Assembly: GCA_023935145.1 (NCBI GenBank)
Contig: CM043703.1
Location: 23,075,727 to 23,139,726, forward strand
Length of the DNA: 64,000 bases
Direction: 5' to 3'
Source: Bretschneidera sinensis
Taxonomy: Eukaryota; Streptophyta; Magnoliopsida; Brassicales; Akaniaceae
Shown: positions 36,501 through 42,839 of the stretch, piece after piece
Layout of the letters: the number at the start of each line of letters is the position of its first letter
Position numbering within the stretch: position 1 is the first letter of the stretch
Notes under the pieces: model-generated
The model's database searches: none
Told to the model about the DNA's origin: nothing
The model's input: the letters and a program-made list of their open reading frames with translations, nothing else
Translations under genes and position numbers: made by a program

Positions 36501-37537
36501 AACTTCATCAGTAATGCTCTGTTTCGTTGCCAAGCAAATGTATTAATCTAAATGTCAAGTTCTTCAACCTCATAGCTGTCACTCAACCAAATACGCCCCA
36601 TTTGGCCAATTTCAGCTTAATTCTCCACTTCATAATTACAGAACCAGCAAAAAACGTGAAAACCCCAAATTTCCTTTTTCTCTTCGTTCTCAGTAACCAA
36701 ACAAACACAAATTGAAACTCAACCCACACAATCCCAAATTAAACTGAGACCCACCACATCAAATCCACAAAAAAGCACACTTCAGACCAGGAAACATCGT
36801 TACAAAATCTAAACAAAACCCAAAAACCAAAACAAAAACCCACCAAAATCAATCACACAATTACCTTATAGATCCATTCCACTTATTTAAACAATAACGG
36901 GTCACCAGTACTACAATACAATTTTCACTTACTATAACCAACTTCATCAGTAATGCTCTGTTTCGTTGCCAAGCAAATGTATTAATCTAAATATCAAGTT
37001 CTTCAACCTCATAGCTGTCAATCAACCAAATACGCCCCATTTGGCACATTTCAGCTTAATTCTCCACTTCATAATAACAGAACCAGCAAAAACGTGAAAA
37101 CCCCAAATTTCCTTTTTCTCTTCGTTCTCAGTAACCAAACATAACACAAATCGAAACTCAACCCACACAATTCCAAATTAAACCGAGACCCACCACATCA
37201 AGTCCACAAAAAAAAAAAAGCACACTTCAGACCCGGAAAACATCATTACAAAATCTAAACAAAACAAAAACCCACCAAAATCATAAGCAGAAAGAAAAAA
37301 AAAAACAACCCAATTACGCACCCTAAGAGTCCTTGAAGCTTCAGATACGACCAAGGAAGGGCTCCCTTGGTGCGAGCTCGCCGCAGCCGACGACGAGAGG
37401 CGATCGGCCACGGCTCGGCGAAGCGGCTCCGGCGGCTTCTTAAGCGACGAAGATCTCAGCCTTGAGACCCCACCAACGCCCAGATGCTGCAGCCGCGAGC
37501 TCCCTGGGCTGCGGGACGGGCTATAGTTAGAAGACAT
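914..37537 (-). CDS. Giant 16+-exon plant gene, conserved uncharacterised ARM-like protein
   Basis: I built this model by joining exons at splice sites. In transcript order the exons are 37322-37537, 35292-35371, 33030-33080, 30958-31524, 30478-30735, 21911-21976, 21166-21345, 20563-20614, 20186-20470, 19591-19701, 18496-18687, 17285-17560, 2139-2756, 1259-1764, 1107-1167 and 914-982. They total 3,588 bp, exactly 1,196 codons without a stop, and every junction keeps phase. The final short exon is outside the window. The protein has a basic Ser/Arg-rich N-terminus, a Ser/Pro low-complexity stretch near residues 130-160, and then about 1,000 residues of Leu-rich helical sequence. It matches my memory of a plant-wide uncharacterised family of about 1,180 residues (Arabidopsis At3g12590), whose biochemical role I do not know. 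Intron sizes range from 91 bp to 14.5 kb, and the largest are filled with retroelements. Open frame and conserved borders argue that the gene is functional. Confidence 0.9.
1107..1167 (-). CDS. Exon 15 (61 bp), ends at a GC donor
   Basis: The acceptor is ttggcag|GG. The exon encodes [20 protein letters not shown]. The donor is AAAG|GCAAGA, the best-known GC donor context. No GT close by would keep the frame. Confidence 0.88.
1259..1764 (-). CDS. Exon 14
   Basis: It has 506 bp between tcttaacag|ATG and TTTAG|GTGATT. It begins [16 protein letters not shown], contains the Ala/Leu-rich block [20 protein letters not shown], and ends EVGGEEFF. Confidence 0.92.
1765..2138 (-). other. Intron 13, no recognised insert
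   Basis: AT-rich intron sequence of 374 bp with normal GT-AG borders. I see no repeat or RNA gene in it. Confidence 0.6.
2139..2756 (-). CDS. Exon 13
   Basis: It has 206 codons between atttgtag|CTT and TTAAAG|GTATAT, from [16 protein letters not shown] to [10 protein letters not shown]. It follows exon 12 in phase 0 across 14,528 bp. Confidence 0.92.
2880..3010 (-). mobile_element. LINE 3'-end fragment
   Basis: On the minus strand this is the common 3' tail of the LINE family in this window: (caatttacaaatgaag..), then 'gtacttgggttggc', the hairpin 2902-2918, then a taaaat-rich end. It is severely 5'-truncated. Confidence 0.65.
3165..6525 (+). mobile_element. Degenerate L1-like LINE, ORF2 remnant
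   Basis: From 3170 the plus strand reads broken frames of a plant L1-type ORF2. The endonuclease motif GGDFN is near 3290, and the [14 protein letters not shown] endonuclease end is near 3520. RT remnants (e.g. [10 protein letters not shown] near 4695) and a C-terminal block [12 protein letters not shown] near 6320 follow. The 3' hairpin at 6477-6492 and a short A-rich tail end it. Many stops, frameshifts and two internal tandem duplications (203-bp and 305-bp units) show it is long dead. Confidence 0.8.
4831..5790 (+). repeat. Two internal tandem duplications in the LINE
   Basis: The block beginning tacatatatcacttagtaag occurs at 4831 and again at 5034 (203-bp step). The block beginning aaggaaggttattgtgg occurs at 5181 and again at 5486 (305-bp step). 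The copies differ by only a few bases. Confidence 0.85.
6670..7373. repeat. 367-bp tandem repeat, second copy split by copia
   Basis: A unit starting tataagtatcattctcta at 6670 repeats at 7037. Both share aaaaatagataatatacaca, aaaacaggacagc and ctcaaattttgg. The second copy is interrupted at 7373 by the copia element; its missing end (gaaaatttgtacctttaca to ttttcttgtataag) resumes at 12412-12486. Confidence 0.85.
7374..7593 (+). repeat. 5' LTR of the copia element
   Basis: It starts TATGAGAAAATACG (ancestral TGTGGG, as in the 3' LTR) and ends TTCTACA. It is followed directly by the tRNA-Met primer site. Confidence 0.9.
7700..9901 (+). pseudogene. copia gag-protease-integrase, nonsense-mutated
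   Basis: The frame from ATG 7700 begins [18 protein letters not shown] and meets TAG at 7784 and TGA at 7826. It is then open for 660 codons from 7919 to the TGA at 9899. Visible parts are a gag domain ([15 protein letters not shown]; near 7919-8380), a CCHC zinc knuckle [14 protein letters not shown] near 8470, and a protease site [13 protein letters not shown] near 8760. The GAG-pre-integrase [10 protein letters not shown] lies near 9175, and an integrase core with the [18 protein letters not shown] and [14 protein letters not shown] blocks at 9340-9660. It acts in virus-like particle assembly and cDNA integration when intact. Confidence 0.93.
10307..12184 (+). pseudogene. copia reverse transcriptase and RNase H, nonsense-mutated
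   Basis: The same reading frame continues to the terminal TGA near 12184, broken by TAG 10862, TGA 11069, TGA 11831 and TAG 11888. RT blocks [51 protein letters not shown] and the catalytic [11 protein letters not shown] (near 11228) are present. RNase H follows with [23 protein letters not shown] and [13 protein letters not shown]. Between 9902 and 10306 lies a degenerate linker with further stops (10025, 10058). Confidence 0.92.
12192..12411 (+). repeat. 3' LTR of the copia element
   Basis: It starts TGTGGGAAAACATG right after the polypurine tract and ends TTCTACA, followed by the TATAC target duplication. Confidence 0.92.
12485..13840 (-). mobile_element. LINE fragment, endonuclease to RT joined to its 3' end
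   Basis: On the minus strand, 13772-13515 reads the endonuclease end ([27 protein letters not shown]). At 13480 comes the post-endonuclease block [16 protein letters not shown], and at 12990-12880 the start of RT ([19 protein letters not shown]). Most of RT and the C-terminus are missing; the sequence then jumps to the family 3' tail with a hairpin at 12504-12520. This indicates an internal deletion. Confidence 0.75.
13931..14012 (+). mobile_element. tRNA-derived SINE copy
   Basis: It reads gtagcttgggcatagcccaattggtaacc, then the self-complementary ctcctctaaagaggag, then ggttcaaatactc. TAGCCCAATTGG fits a Pol III A box and GGTTCAAATAC a B box, about 35 bp apart. It is not a functional tRNA: there is no acceptor stem and the anticodon arm is distorted. 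A second copy lies at 34476-34568 on the other strand. Confidence 0.6.
14020..14600 (-). mobile_element. LINE 3'-end fragment
   Basis: Minus-strand frames read the C-terminal end of LINE ORF2: [14 protein letters not shown] region near 14430-14480, [20 protein letters not shown] near 14230-14280, and then the family 3' tail with the hairpin 14059-14075. Confidence 0.75.
14640..14881. other. Intron sequence, nothing recognised
   Basis: AT-rich spacer between the LINE tail and the target duplication of the LTR element. I see no feature. Confidence 0.4.
14887..15338 (-). repeat. 3' LTR of the non-autonomous element
   Basis: Paired with 16636-17093. It contains a triplicated CAAATCACATGGA motif near 14940-14995 and a TATA-like tgtatatatagggaat near 15080. 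Confidence 0.88.
15582..16121 (-). pseudogene. Interior acidic/Tyr-rich reading frames of the LTR element
   Basis: Two short minus-strand frames: 16121-15909 (starts [19 protein letters not shown], rich in Tyr, Asp, Glu) and 15836-15582 (starts [19 protein letters not shown], very acidic). They may be the remains of a gag or accessory protein. At the 3' end, minus-strand codons next to the polypurine tract read NSRPSSFLSGGE, like the C-terminus of many gypsy polyproteins. I do not recognise a domain. Confidence 0.4.
16636..17093 (-). repeat. 5' LTR of the non-autonomous element
   Basis: On the minus strand it begins TGATGGGGAGCACGAG and ends next to the primer-binding site. It carries the same CAAATCACATGG repeats (16692-16752) as its partner. 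Confidence 0.88.
17285..17560 (-). CDS. Exon 12, borders the 14.5-kb intron
   Basis: It has 92 codons between aatgcag|TAT and ATG|GTAGAT, from [18 protein letters not shown] to NSERLNM. Past the donor the frame soon runs into non-conserved sequence. Confidence 0.9.
17561..18495 (-). other. Intron 11
   Basis: GT-AG intron of 935 bp. Apart from the TRIM-like remnant at 18126-18402 it looks like ordinary AT-rich intron DNA. Confidence 0.6.
18126..18402 (-). mobile_element. TRIM-like miniature LTR element (remnant)
   Basis: On the minus strand there is a 57-bp terminal repeat (18346-18402, ending TTTTTCA), then TGGTATTAGAGC (18334-18345), one mismatch from the tRNA-Met primer site. About 150 bp of interior follow, then a purine tract caggggggag-like (18180-18190), then a related 54-bp repeat (18126-18179, starting TGTTAAAAGAGATA). 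The repeats are diverged and I see no target duplication, so it is old or my ends are off. Confidence 0.5.
18496..18687 (-). CDS. Exon 11
   Basis: It has 64 codons between atcttcag|GTT and GAG|GTAATG, from [17 protein letters not shown] to [12 protein letters not shown]. Confidence 0.9.
18688..19590 (-). other. Intron 10, no recognised insert
   Basis: 903 bp with GTGAGT donor and atcttcag acceptor. It holds a chance 109-codon frame at 18806-19135, not conserved in the joined protein. Confidence 0.55.
19591..19701 (-). CDS. Exon 10
   Basis: Exactly 37 codons between tgtctcag|ACT and AGG|GTGAGT, from [17 protein letters not shown] to RLKGLDIR. Confidence 0.88.
19702..20185 (-). other. Intron 9, no recognised insert
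   Basis: 484 bp of AT-rich intron DNA with poly-T and (tta)n stretches. Confidence 0.55.
20186..20470 (-). CDS. Exon 9
   Basis: The acceptor is tctttcag|GAAATG and the donor GTTCAG|GTAGAA. It runs from [17 protein letters not shown] to the Leu-rich end EVLLLLVQ. It has 95 codons with phase 0 at both borders. Confidence 0.9.
20563..20614 (-). CDS. Exon 8 (52 bp)
   Basis: The acceptor is ttttgtag|GTATGTC and the donor GAG|GTGCTG. It encodes [17 protein letters not shown]. Confidence 0.88.
20615..21165 (-). other. Intron 7, no recognised insert
   Basis: 551 bp, donor GTATGT, acceptor ttttgtag. I see no repeat in it. Confidence 0.55.
21166..21345 (-). CDS. Exon 7
   Basis: The acceptor is ttactcag|TGAAC and the donor GACAT|GTATGT. 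It runs from [16 protein letters not shown] to LIKLVID and splits a Met codon at its 3' border. Confidence 0.9.
21346..21910 (-). other. Intron 6 with a short (AT)n tract
   Basis: 565 bp. A simple (at)n run lies near 21754-21770. Otherwise unremarkable. Confidence 0.55.
21911..21976 (-). CDS. Exon 6 (66 bp)
   Basis: The acceptor is tttgcag|GGAAGAT and the donor ACAG|GTACAA. It encodes [21 protein letters not shown] and completes the split Trp codon from exon 5 across an 8.5-kb intron. Confidence 0.87.
22285..23105 (-). mobile_element. LINE 3'-end fragment
   Basis: The minus strand reads the C-terminal ORF2 region: [17 protein letters not shown] (22690-22640), [19 protein letters not shown] and [10 protein letters not shown]. 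Then comes the 3' tail with hairpin 22321-22337 and an A-rich end near 22285. It is 5'-truncated near 23105, where the next LINE's 3' end begins. Confidence 0.75.
23135..26990 (-). mobile_element. Nearly complete L1-like LINE ORF2, frameshifted
   Basis: ORF2 starts on the minus strand at ATG 26812, with the endonuclease start [20 protein letters not shown]. Further endonuclease sequence ([21 protein letters not shown]) runs to about 26430. A linker [19 protein letters not shown] lies at 26100. The pre-RT region [20 protein letters not shown] and [10 protein letters not shown] lie at 25835-25420. RT blocks follow: [15 protein letters not shown] (25220), [16 protein letters not shown] (24940), SHLLFADYT (24800; the usual ADD catalytic triad reads ADY) and [15 protein letters not shown] (24450). 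A zinc-finger-like C-terminal motif [15 protein letters not shown] at 23560 and the 3' hairpin 23168-23182 end it. Frameshifts and stops break it. Confidence 0.85.
27000..28500 (+). mobile_element. LINE 3' half, opposite orientation
   Basis: Plus-strand frames read late RT ([11 protein letters not shown] near 27243), then the post-RT region ([12 protein letters not shown] near 27410; [10 protein letters not shown] near 27740) and an ORF2 C-terminus ([15 protein letters not shown] near 28270). It ends with the family hairpin 28452-28470 and an A-rich tail at about 28495. It stands tail-out and head-to-head with the LINE at 23135-26990. Confidence 0.7.
28501..30118. other. Intron sequence, nothing recognised
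   Basis: AT-rich DNA with a (tc)n run near 29447-29461. No supported gene or element. Confidence 0.4.
30124..30392 (+). mobile_element. TRIM element (269 bp) with target duplication
   Basis: Terminal direct repeats of 83 and 84 bp (30124-30206 and 30309-30392) share ttggaccctttt/ccatcggtttaagctttt and cacccaactatc. TGGTATGAGAGC at 30207-30218 is one base from the tRNA-Met primer site, and a purine tract gagagggcg ends at 30308. The perfect target duplication ATAAT flanks it at 30119-30123 and 30393-30397. No coding capacity. It ends about 80 bp from exon 5. Confidence 0.85.
30478..30735 (-). CDS. Exon 5, ends at a GC splice donor
   Basis: The acceptor is cattacag|TGAGCG. It encodes [19 protein letters not shown] through to KAGPHQI plus TG of a split Trp codon. 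The donor must be TG|GCATGT: the nearby GT (CAT|GTTATT) shifts exon 6 out of frame and creates a TGA at the exon 6/7 junction. Confidence 0.88.
30958..31524 (-). CDS. Exon 4 with Ser/Pro homopolymer tract
   Basis: This exon has 567 bp, acceptor gctgcag|ATATAAG and donor AAAG|GTAATT. It begins [14 protein letters not shown]. Near 31340-31385 the frame crosses GAT/GGT trinucleotide repeats that become a run of eight Ser followed by six Pro on the minus strand. It ends ..HQSSSVSSE in phase 2. Confidence 0.92.
31525..33029 (-). other. Intron 3, no recognised insert
   Basis: 1.5 kb of AT-rich DNA. A short direct repeat (aaaaaggatttctcac) lies near 32341-32385. No gene supported. Confidence 0.5.
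33030..33080 (-). CDS. Exon 3 (51 bp)
   Basis: A micro-exon between tctgcag|C and ACG|GTACGT. It encodes [16 protein letters not shown] and keeps the frame exactly between exons 2 and 4. Confidence 0.88.
33461..33722. repeat. 131-bp tandem duplication ending in (CT)n microsatellites
   Basis: ggtacttatcagcagataaaattatag... starts at 33461 and again at 33592. Each copy runs into a CT repeat (about 35 bp at 33532-33567; about 19 bp at 33661-33679). Located in intron 2. Confidence 0.85.
33715..34290 (+). mobile_element. LINE 3'-end fragment
   Basis: The plus strand reads [17 protein letters not shown] region, [19 protein letters not shown] (33862-33915), [18 protein letters not shown] (34050-34100), then the 3' tail with hairpin 34241-34255 and a poly-A end at 34281-34290. 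It is truncated at the 5' side near 33715. Confidence 0.82.
34476..34568 (-). mobile_element. tRNA-derived SINE copy
   Basis: On the minus strand ggcttgcgcatagtcgaattggtaacc, then cctcctctaaagaggagg, then caagttcaaaacccc. This has the same order of A box, hairpin and B box as the copy at 13931-14012. Located in intron 2. Confidence 0.6.
35292..35371 (-). CDS. Exon 2
   Basis: The acceptor is gattacag|GAC and the donor AG|GTAACC. It encodes [13 protein letters not shown] and continues to AERER, and ends in phase 2. Confidence 0.9.
35781..36180. repeat. 207-bp tandem duplication in intron 1
   Basis: A unit beginning ctaatggtgaataa at 35781 repeats at 35988 and ends with taaatttaagtacaagct in both copies. 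The two are diverged by substitutions and small indels. Confidence 0.8.
36421..37300. repeat. 439-bp tandem duplication next to exon 1
   Basis: A unit beginning attaccttata at 36421 repeats at 36860. Both copies share cgggtcaccagtactac, tgctctgtttcgttgccaag and aaaaacccaccaaaatca. The second copy ends about 20 bp from the exon 1 donor. Identity looks very high by eye. Confidence 0.88.
37322..37537 (-). CDS. Exon 1, start codon and basic Ser-rich N-terminus
   Basis: This exon has 72 codons starting [17 protein letters not shown] and ending SRTLR, in phase 0. The donor is AGG|GTGCGT. The GC content rises sharply compared with the flanks, as is usual for a plant first exon. The next in-frame codons past the donor read into intron sequence. 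Confidence 0.9.
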
Positions 37538-37750
37538 AGTTTTTCGTCGGCTGCACGGAGTTTCCTGAGCAACCGTGGATGCGATTCAAACGGACTCAGT
37601 CCCTGTTTCCGTATCAATGCAAAAAAAAGCCTGGTGTTCCTCTACATTTGAACAATGAAAAACAATGAAGTGCTGTCCTAGAGAGAGCGAGAGATTTGGA
37701 TTGCAGAGTGCTTTTAGTATATTTTTGGTGTTAATGACAGAGATGTAATA
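37538..37750 (-). promoter_or_regulatory. 5' UTR and core promoter of the giant gene
   Basis: Reading the minus strand towards the ATG there is a TATA-like AAAATATACT near 37716-37726, then a pyrimidine patch (ctctcgctctctct) near 37681-37695, then a mixed leader of about 140 bp with no upstream intron evident. This is inferred from motif spacing only. Confidence 0.4.
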
Positions 37751-39660
37751 AGTTAGCAAGTAGAATGTGGGAATTCTTAAATTTCGGGAGTAGTGACCAG
37801 TGAGTTAAGTCTTAGCTGTATGTATATGCGTAATTTTAAGAGAGAGAGGGTATAATATTAGCTGTCAAGCGCTAAATTTTCTTACTTTTTAGTTAATTGG
37901 GGGAATTTAAGAGTTAGAGTGGCATCTAAATCAAAATAAAAATTCCTTACCAAAAAAATAAATCGAAACATATGCATAACTAGGAAGTCCATTGTCCAAA
38001 AGTAAATTAGAAGAAAAAAAAATAAAAAAATAGCACCAAAGGTATTTTAGGATTATGAATAACAGTTTTTATTCTAAAGGTTTAATGGCCAAATCATAAT
38101 ACTTTTTTAAAGGTATGTTAAACATTTAACTGTGGGCTGGACTTGCGCAAGAGACTAGGCTTTAAAGGCTAGTGATCTTGACAATTTTCATAACTAGGAA
38201 GTCTATTGTCCAAAGCATGAGAAATTTTTGGGGAACTCGGGGAATTAAAAAGTGGGAATTAAAAAGTGAAAATTTTAAAAATTTTCACTAATAAAATTAT
38301 TTTTTATTCAATATTTATATTGATACTATTAATAAAAAATTTTAAAATTATCAATAGAGATTTTTATCTAAGTTTTAAACCTAACCAACTAAAATTTTCT
38401 CTCAAAACATAGGCTCGTTGCGAAGGAAGAATATCTAAAAATTATAATCATATTTAGTTTTATTTATAATTGAATTAATATTTTTTTTCCATTTGCAACG
38501 GGATTTATATTAACTAAAGTATTATTTGAAAATAATTTAATAAATTATATTAGTTTGATAAAAATATCATTGAACAACTATTAAAATATTATTAAACAAT
38601 AATTTACATATCATTTAATAATAATTTATTAATAGCACCTAACATAAGCATTAAGTTGCATCCCTTTCATAGAAACATGTCGGCCGCCATAAGATCCAAA
38701 CTAGACGATTGTTTTATCAAAATAGATTTGTTTTTCAAAGTTATTATCAAAATAACCTCTTTTCAAACTTTATTCTCACTTTTCTATAGAAGATGAATAT
38801 AGGATTTAAATATCATCTGCTGGGGATAACAAACATTTGATTAAATTTTTAGAAACAACATTAAAGATGTTATTTATAAATAAGTACTTAATTTTTCCCT
38901 GTTAATTTTTATTTTTTTGTGTATATATTAACAGAGGGATCAAACCCATATTTTTTACATAGATAATCCAAAAGTAATTATTATGTCAAAAAGTTTACAT
39001 CGCTTGTTAATTTTTTTTGAGTATATAAATAAAAAGATATATTAAATTTAGATCTTTCATTTACATGACTTGAAATTAATTATTAAATCAAAATGATCGT
39101 CTGTTAATTTTTCATGTTTAAAGCATTGGAAAATTCTTAATTATTTGTTCAAGTTTTCAAAGGCAGACTACGGTCAAGGTCAAAAGGTGTACTCACCCTC
39201 CCCAAATTATTTATTTTCTTGCATGTCTCATATTTCTTGGTGTATATATTAAGTACAAAGTTCATGGCGAACAATTATTAGAATAATTAATAATTTACTG
39301 TTTTAAATCAATTACATGAATCATACATTAATTACATAGGTTTATGCTAATTGAAGAATTTTTTAATAAAGTAAATTATTAATAATTATAAATATAGAAG
39401 AAAATTTTAACTCATATTAAATATTATTAAATTATTGATAATTATAAAATATATAAAAAATAATAATTTACTTTTAATCTTCAGTTAACCGAATATTAAA
39501 TGAAATCAATCAATTTTTAATCAATCAAAAAAAATCAAAATATACTAATAAAATCAATCGAATCAAAACAAAATATTTTAAGTCAAAATAATCAATTATT
39601 TTTTTAGCTGATCTCTAGTGTTCAAACCGACCGTTCTATCTCTCACCGTCCATAATCTGT
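37751..39660. other. AT-rich intergenic DNA
   Basis: No supported gene. A stretch of about 110 bp at 38445-38560 (atttagttttatttataattgaattaatatttttt...) recurs at 40010-40135, so a dispersed repeat is present. Confidence 0.4.
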
Positions 39661-39689
39661 AAGAACATTTTGGAAGCTTAAACCAATAT

Positions 39690-39900
39690 TACATTGGAAG
39701 CCCATGGTCCACTTCCCATTTGAATCTCCAATGAGCCCACCAGACCCGTTGATTCCGAGGTTACTCACATATAAATGTCCCACGTTTTTTGGGTCTCGTC
39801 TTTACAGCTTCTCGTATGTTTCTCCTTCAAAAATTGCAAACCCTACGTAGGAGCGAAACTCTCTCCCCCTTTATCCTTACAACACGACAGTAAAGTAAGA
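39690..39900 (+). promoter_or_regulatory. Orphan housekeeping-type promoter patch
   Basis: Site-II-like AGCCCAT (39699) and GAGCCCAC (39733), TATAAAT (39770-39776) and a telo-box AAACCCTA (39838-39845) come in the order and spacing known from plant ribosomal-protein and translation genes. No matching coding exon follows, so it may be a relic or the far end of a gene copy. Confidence 0.4.
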
Positions 39901-39959
39901 AGATACAAAGGAAGAAAAAAAAAATTTTGGATGTACTTTTATAATAATGATAGTTTTGA

Positions 39960-41900
39960 TCTTGCTCTTCTATGAATACAATCTCTTTTTCTCTTTTCTT
40001 TTCTATAAATATATGAAATCATATTTAATTTTATTTATAATTAAATTAATATTTTTTCCATGTATAAAACGGGGTTTATGCTAATTGAAGTATCAGTTGA
40101 CAATAATTTAATAAAATTATATCATTTTGGCCAAAAAAATATTATTTTTAACACTGTTTTATCAATTAAGGAATTAATTATTTAATATTAATAATATGTT
40201 AAAATAAATATAATAATATAATATAGTAAACTAAAAAATTCATAAGTATAAATTTAATACATAATAAACTAAAAAAAAAATTAAGTTTATAATCAGTGTC
40301 AGTTAACTGATCATACCAATCAAGATCAATTTAATTGATTAACATCAAAATATTTAGATTAAAAAAATTGATCAAAAAAATAAATTAAAAATTTTAATCA
40401 AAAGTTTGCACACTTTTACAAGGTAACGGGCTTCATCCATAGCATAGAGTGTAACATTTAAACAAATTGATTAACTTTTCATATTAAACAAATTTAAAAG
40501 TTGTAAACAACCAAGAACGTGTCAAATTTGCTAAACTAACTTAAACATTATGTTTTGAAAGTAGTAATTGTGTATATAAAAAAAAAAAACATGTATTGAA
40601 ATAGTAAGCAACACCCTTCTATTAAAACAAATGTAGTAAAAAGTGCACATGTAGAAATCAAGGATGATATATATAGTAAAATCATGTTTTACATGCTTGT
40701 TTATGTAGTGTTTATACTTTATAGTTAACTATTTCTAGATAATTATAAGCTAATATAACAAATCATTCTTCACCACCTTTTTTCATTTTACATAAACGAT
40801 TCATTTTTTTACATAAAAAATATTTTATAAGATGACCTTTTTATCAATGTTATGTAAGTGTTTTCACAAGTGAACCTGACACAATTAGATTAGTTCATAT
40901 TAGGTTATCGGGTAAAACTTGTCTCATTCTACCACAACAAAAAAACTCGAACTAAAATAGTCTTGACGAGGAAAGAGAGCCTCTACGATCCCTTAAAGCT
41001 TGGGTGGTATAAACAACTCACTTTATGGTACCCACCCACCAATTCACATGTATTTCCATTAATCATCACAACAAAGCAACTTCACCACGTTTACATATCC
41101 TCATCCACCCTTCTTCCCAGGGGCGGATCCACTCCCACTTAATTTAAAAAAATATATAATATTATGTATATTTTTATAATTACCCTCATTAAAATAAATA
41201 AATTGCTCCCACAAGTATTAAAATTTTTCTAAACTTAATGTAATTTTTTCATATAAAAAAACACTTTGATTTTATTTGTAAATTATATAACCTTAATATT
41301 AAAATGGCCACAAGTTGCCTCATGTGTAAAACATTTTATCTTATTAAAAAAATATAAATATTCTCCAAACAAGTGTTTATAAGTAAATTTTTCACTTTTC
41401 GACGAGTATTTACCGAAAACAACCACCACCACTGAACTGAAAATGGTTAGATCTACCGAACCGTTAAACTGCGGTGGCATAGTTCTGCCACATTCAGCCG
41501 CACATGCCCCTCACACTGTCATCCTTGCGTAGGGTTGATTCTCGGTCACTCATTTTCTAGGTTAAGAACAAAAAAAAATTAAATACTTAAAAAAATCTCT
41601 ACTTTGATAATGTGTCAGGAAAGAGTCAAAGGTATTGTGGTTAAAAAAAAGGTTAAGACACAATGCTAACTTGTGTGCTAGTTAATATTTTCTTAAAAAT
41701 ATATATTTATATTTACAATTTACTATGTATATATAGGTCGTTCTCATTAACAAAAATTTATAGATCCATTACTGCTTTTCTTGTTGCCCTTGTTTCACTT
41801 TATTCTTCTTAAGGTTTTAAGGTACCATCTATTATGTATTATGAATTATATTCATGACTATTAATTTGCTTTATATTTATTTGTCTCAAATAATTTCTAG
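39960..41900. other. AT-rich intergenic DNA
   Basis: Very AT-rich, with one copy of the dispersed repeat at 40010-40135. No coding frame that I believe. Confidence 0.4.
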
Positions 41901-41904
41901 AAAG

Positions 41905-42815
41905 TGCATTATCTCTAAGTTTGTTGAAATGACACTAACATACCAAATCTTTTTAAAACTCACGATTCACCCCAAATCACCAATTTCTACCATCAAGCCG
42001 ATATAAATTTATTTGAATAATCAAAATTTTAATTGAATATTACTTTTTATAATGACTAAAATACCTTTAGGTTGTTGGCAAAAAAAAGTAATTGATTAAA
42101 ACTTATGATATGAGTTTATACACTTCAAATAACCAAGCGATTATGATAAGTTTAATAATTCTATTTATCAATTATTTATCTCAAAATTGTTTATAACACA
42201 ACTTTTTAGGTTATTTTAATTCATATTTTTCTATAAAAAAAACATGCAATATCATTTTAATTTTTAAAATAGAAAAGTTTGTCGTTGATTTTTCTTTTAT
42301 AATGATCTTTGATATTCATTTATTTGAGATGTTAGACTATTTAATTTTATAAAAAAAATATATCGACATACTTTTCATTTAAAATATTTGATTTTCTTTT
42401 ATGATGGTATTTGGTTTTCATTTATTTGAGGATGCGATAAGCAATGATATCATAATATTTTTTTAAATATAAAATATATGAAGTAAATTTTTTTATACCA
42501 TATAGTAGAATATAAATTCATTTAAAATATACTTTTAACAATTTTTGAAAAAGAACAATGATAATTTTCTTTTTAAAAAAATCTTTGTTAAATATATTTC
42601 ATAACTAATACTTTTATTTTTTTTTTAAAAGTAACCTTTATGATACCCAAGGGTATTTTGGTTATTATGAAAAGTAATATCCAATTAAAATTTTGATTAT
42701 TAAAAAAAATCATTTTTGGGCAGTTTGATGGAGGAAATCGGTATTTTTTGGTGAATCGTAGGTTTTAAAAATGTTTGGTATGTTAGTGTTATTTTAGTAA
42801 ACTTTTAGGCAGTGT
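41905..42815. mobile_element. Long-TIR DNA element (MITE/foldback-like)
   Basis: The arm 41932-42070 (acactaacataccaaat...cacgattcacc...aatcaaaattttaattg...aaatacc) is the inverted complement of 42643-42789, with about 80% match by eye over roughly 140 bp. Similarity fades outward to about 41905 and 42815. The interior has no transposase. Confidence 0.7.
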
Positions 42816-42839
42816 AGTGTAATTTACCCAAATATCTAT

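Noticed and set aside
39775..39975. 66-codon frame after the orphan promoter
   Set aside because: It starts only 5 bp after the TATA box, so it cannot be the product of that promoter; no family resemblance.
38445..40135. A second pair of LTRs
   Set aside because: The repeats at 38445-38560 and 40010-40135 lack TG..CA ends, a primer site and a polypurine tract, so I treat them as a dispersed repeat only.
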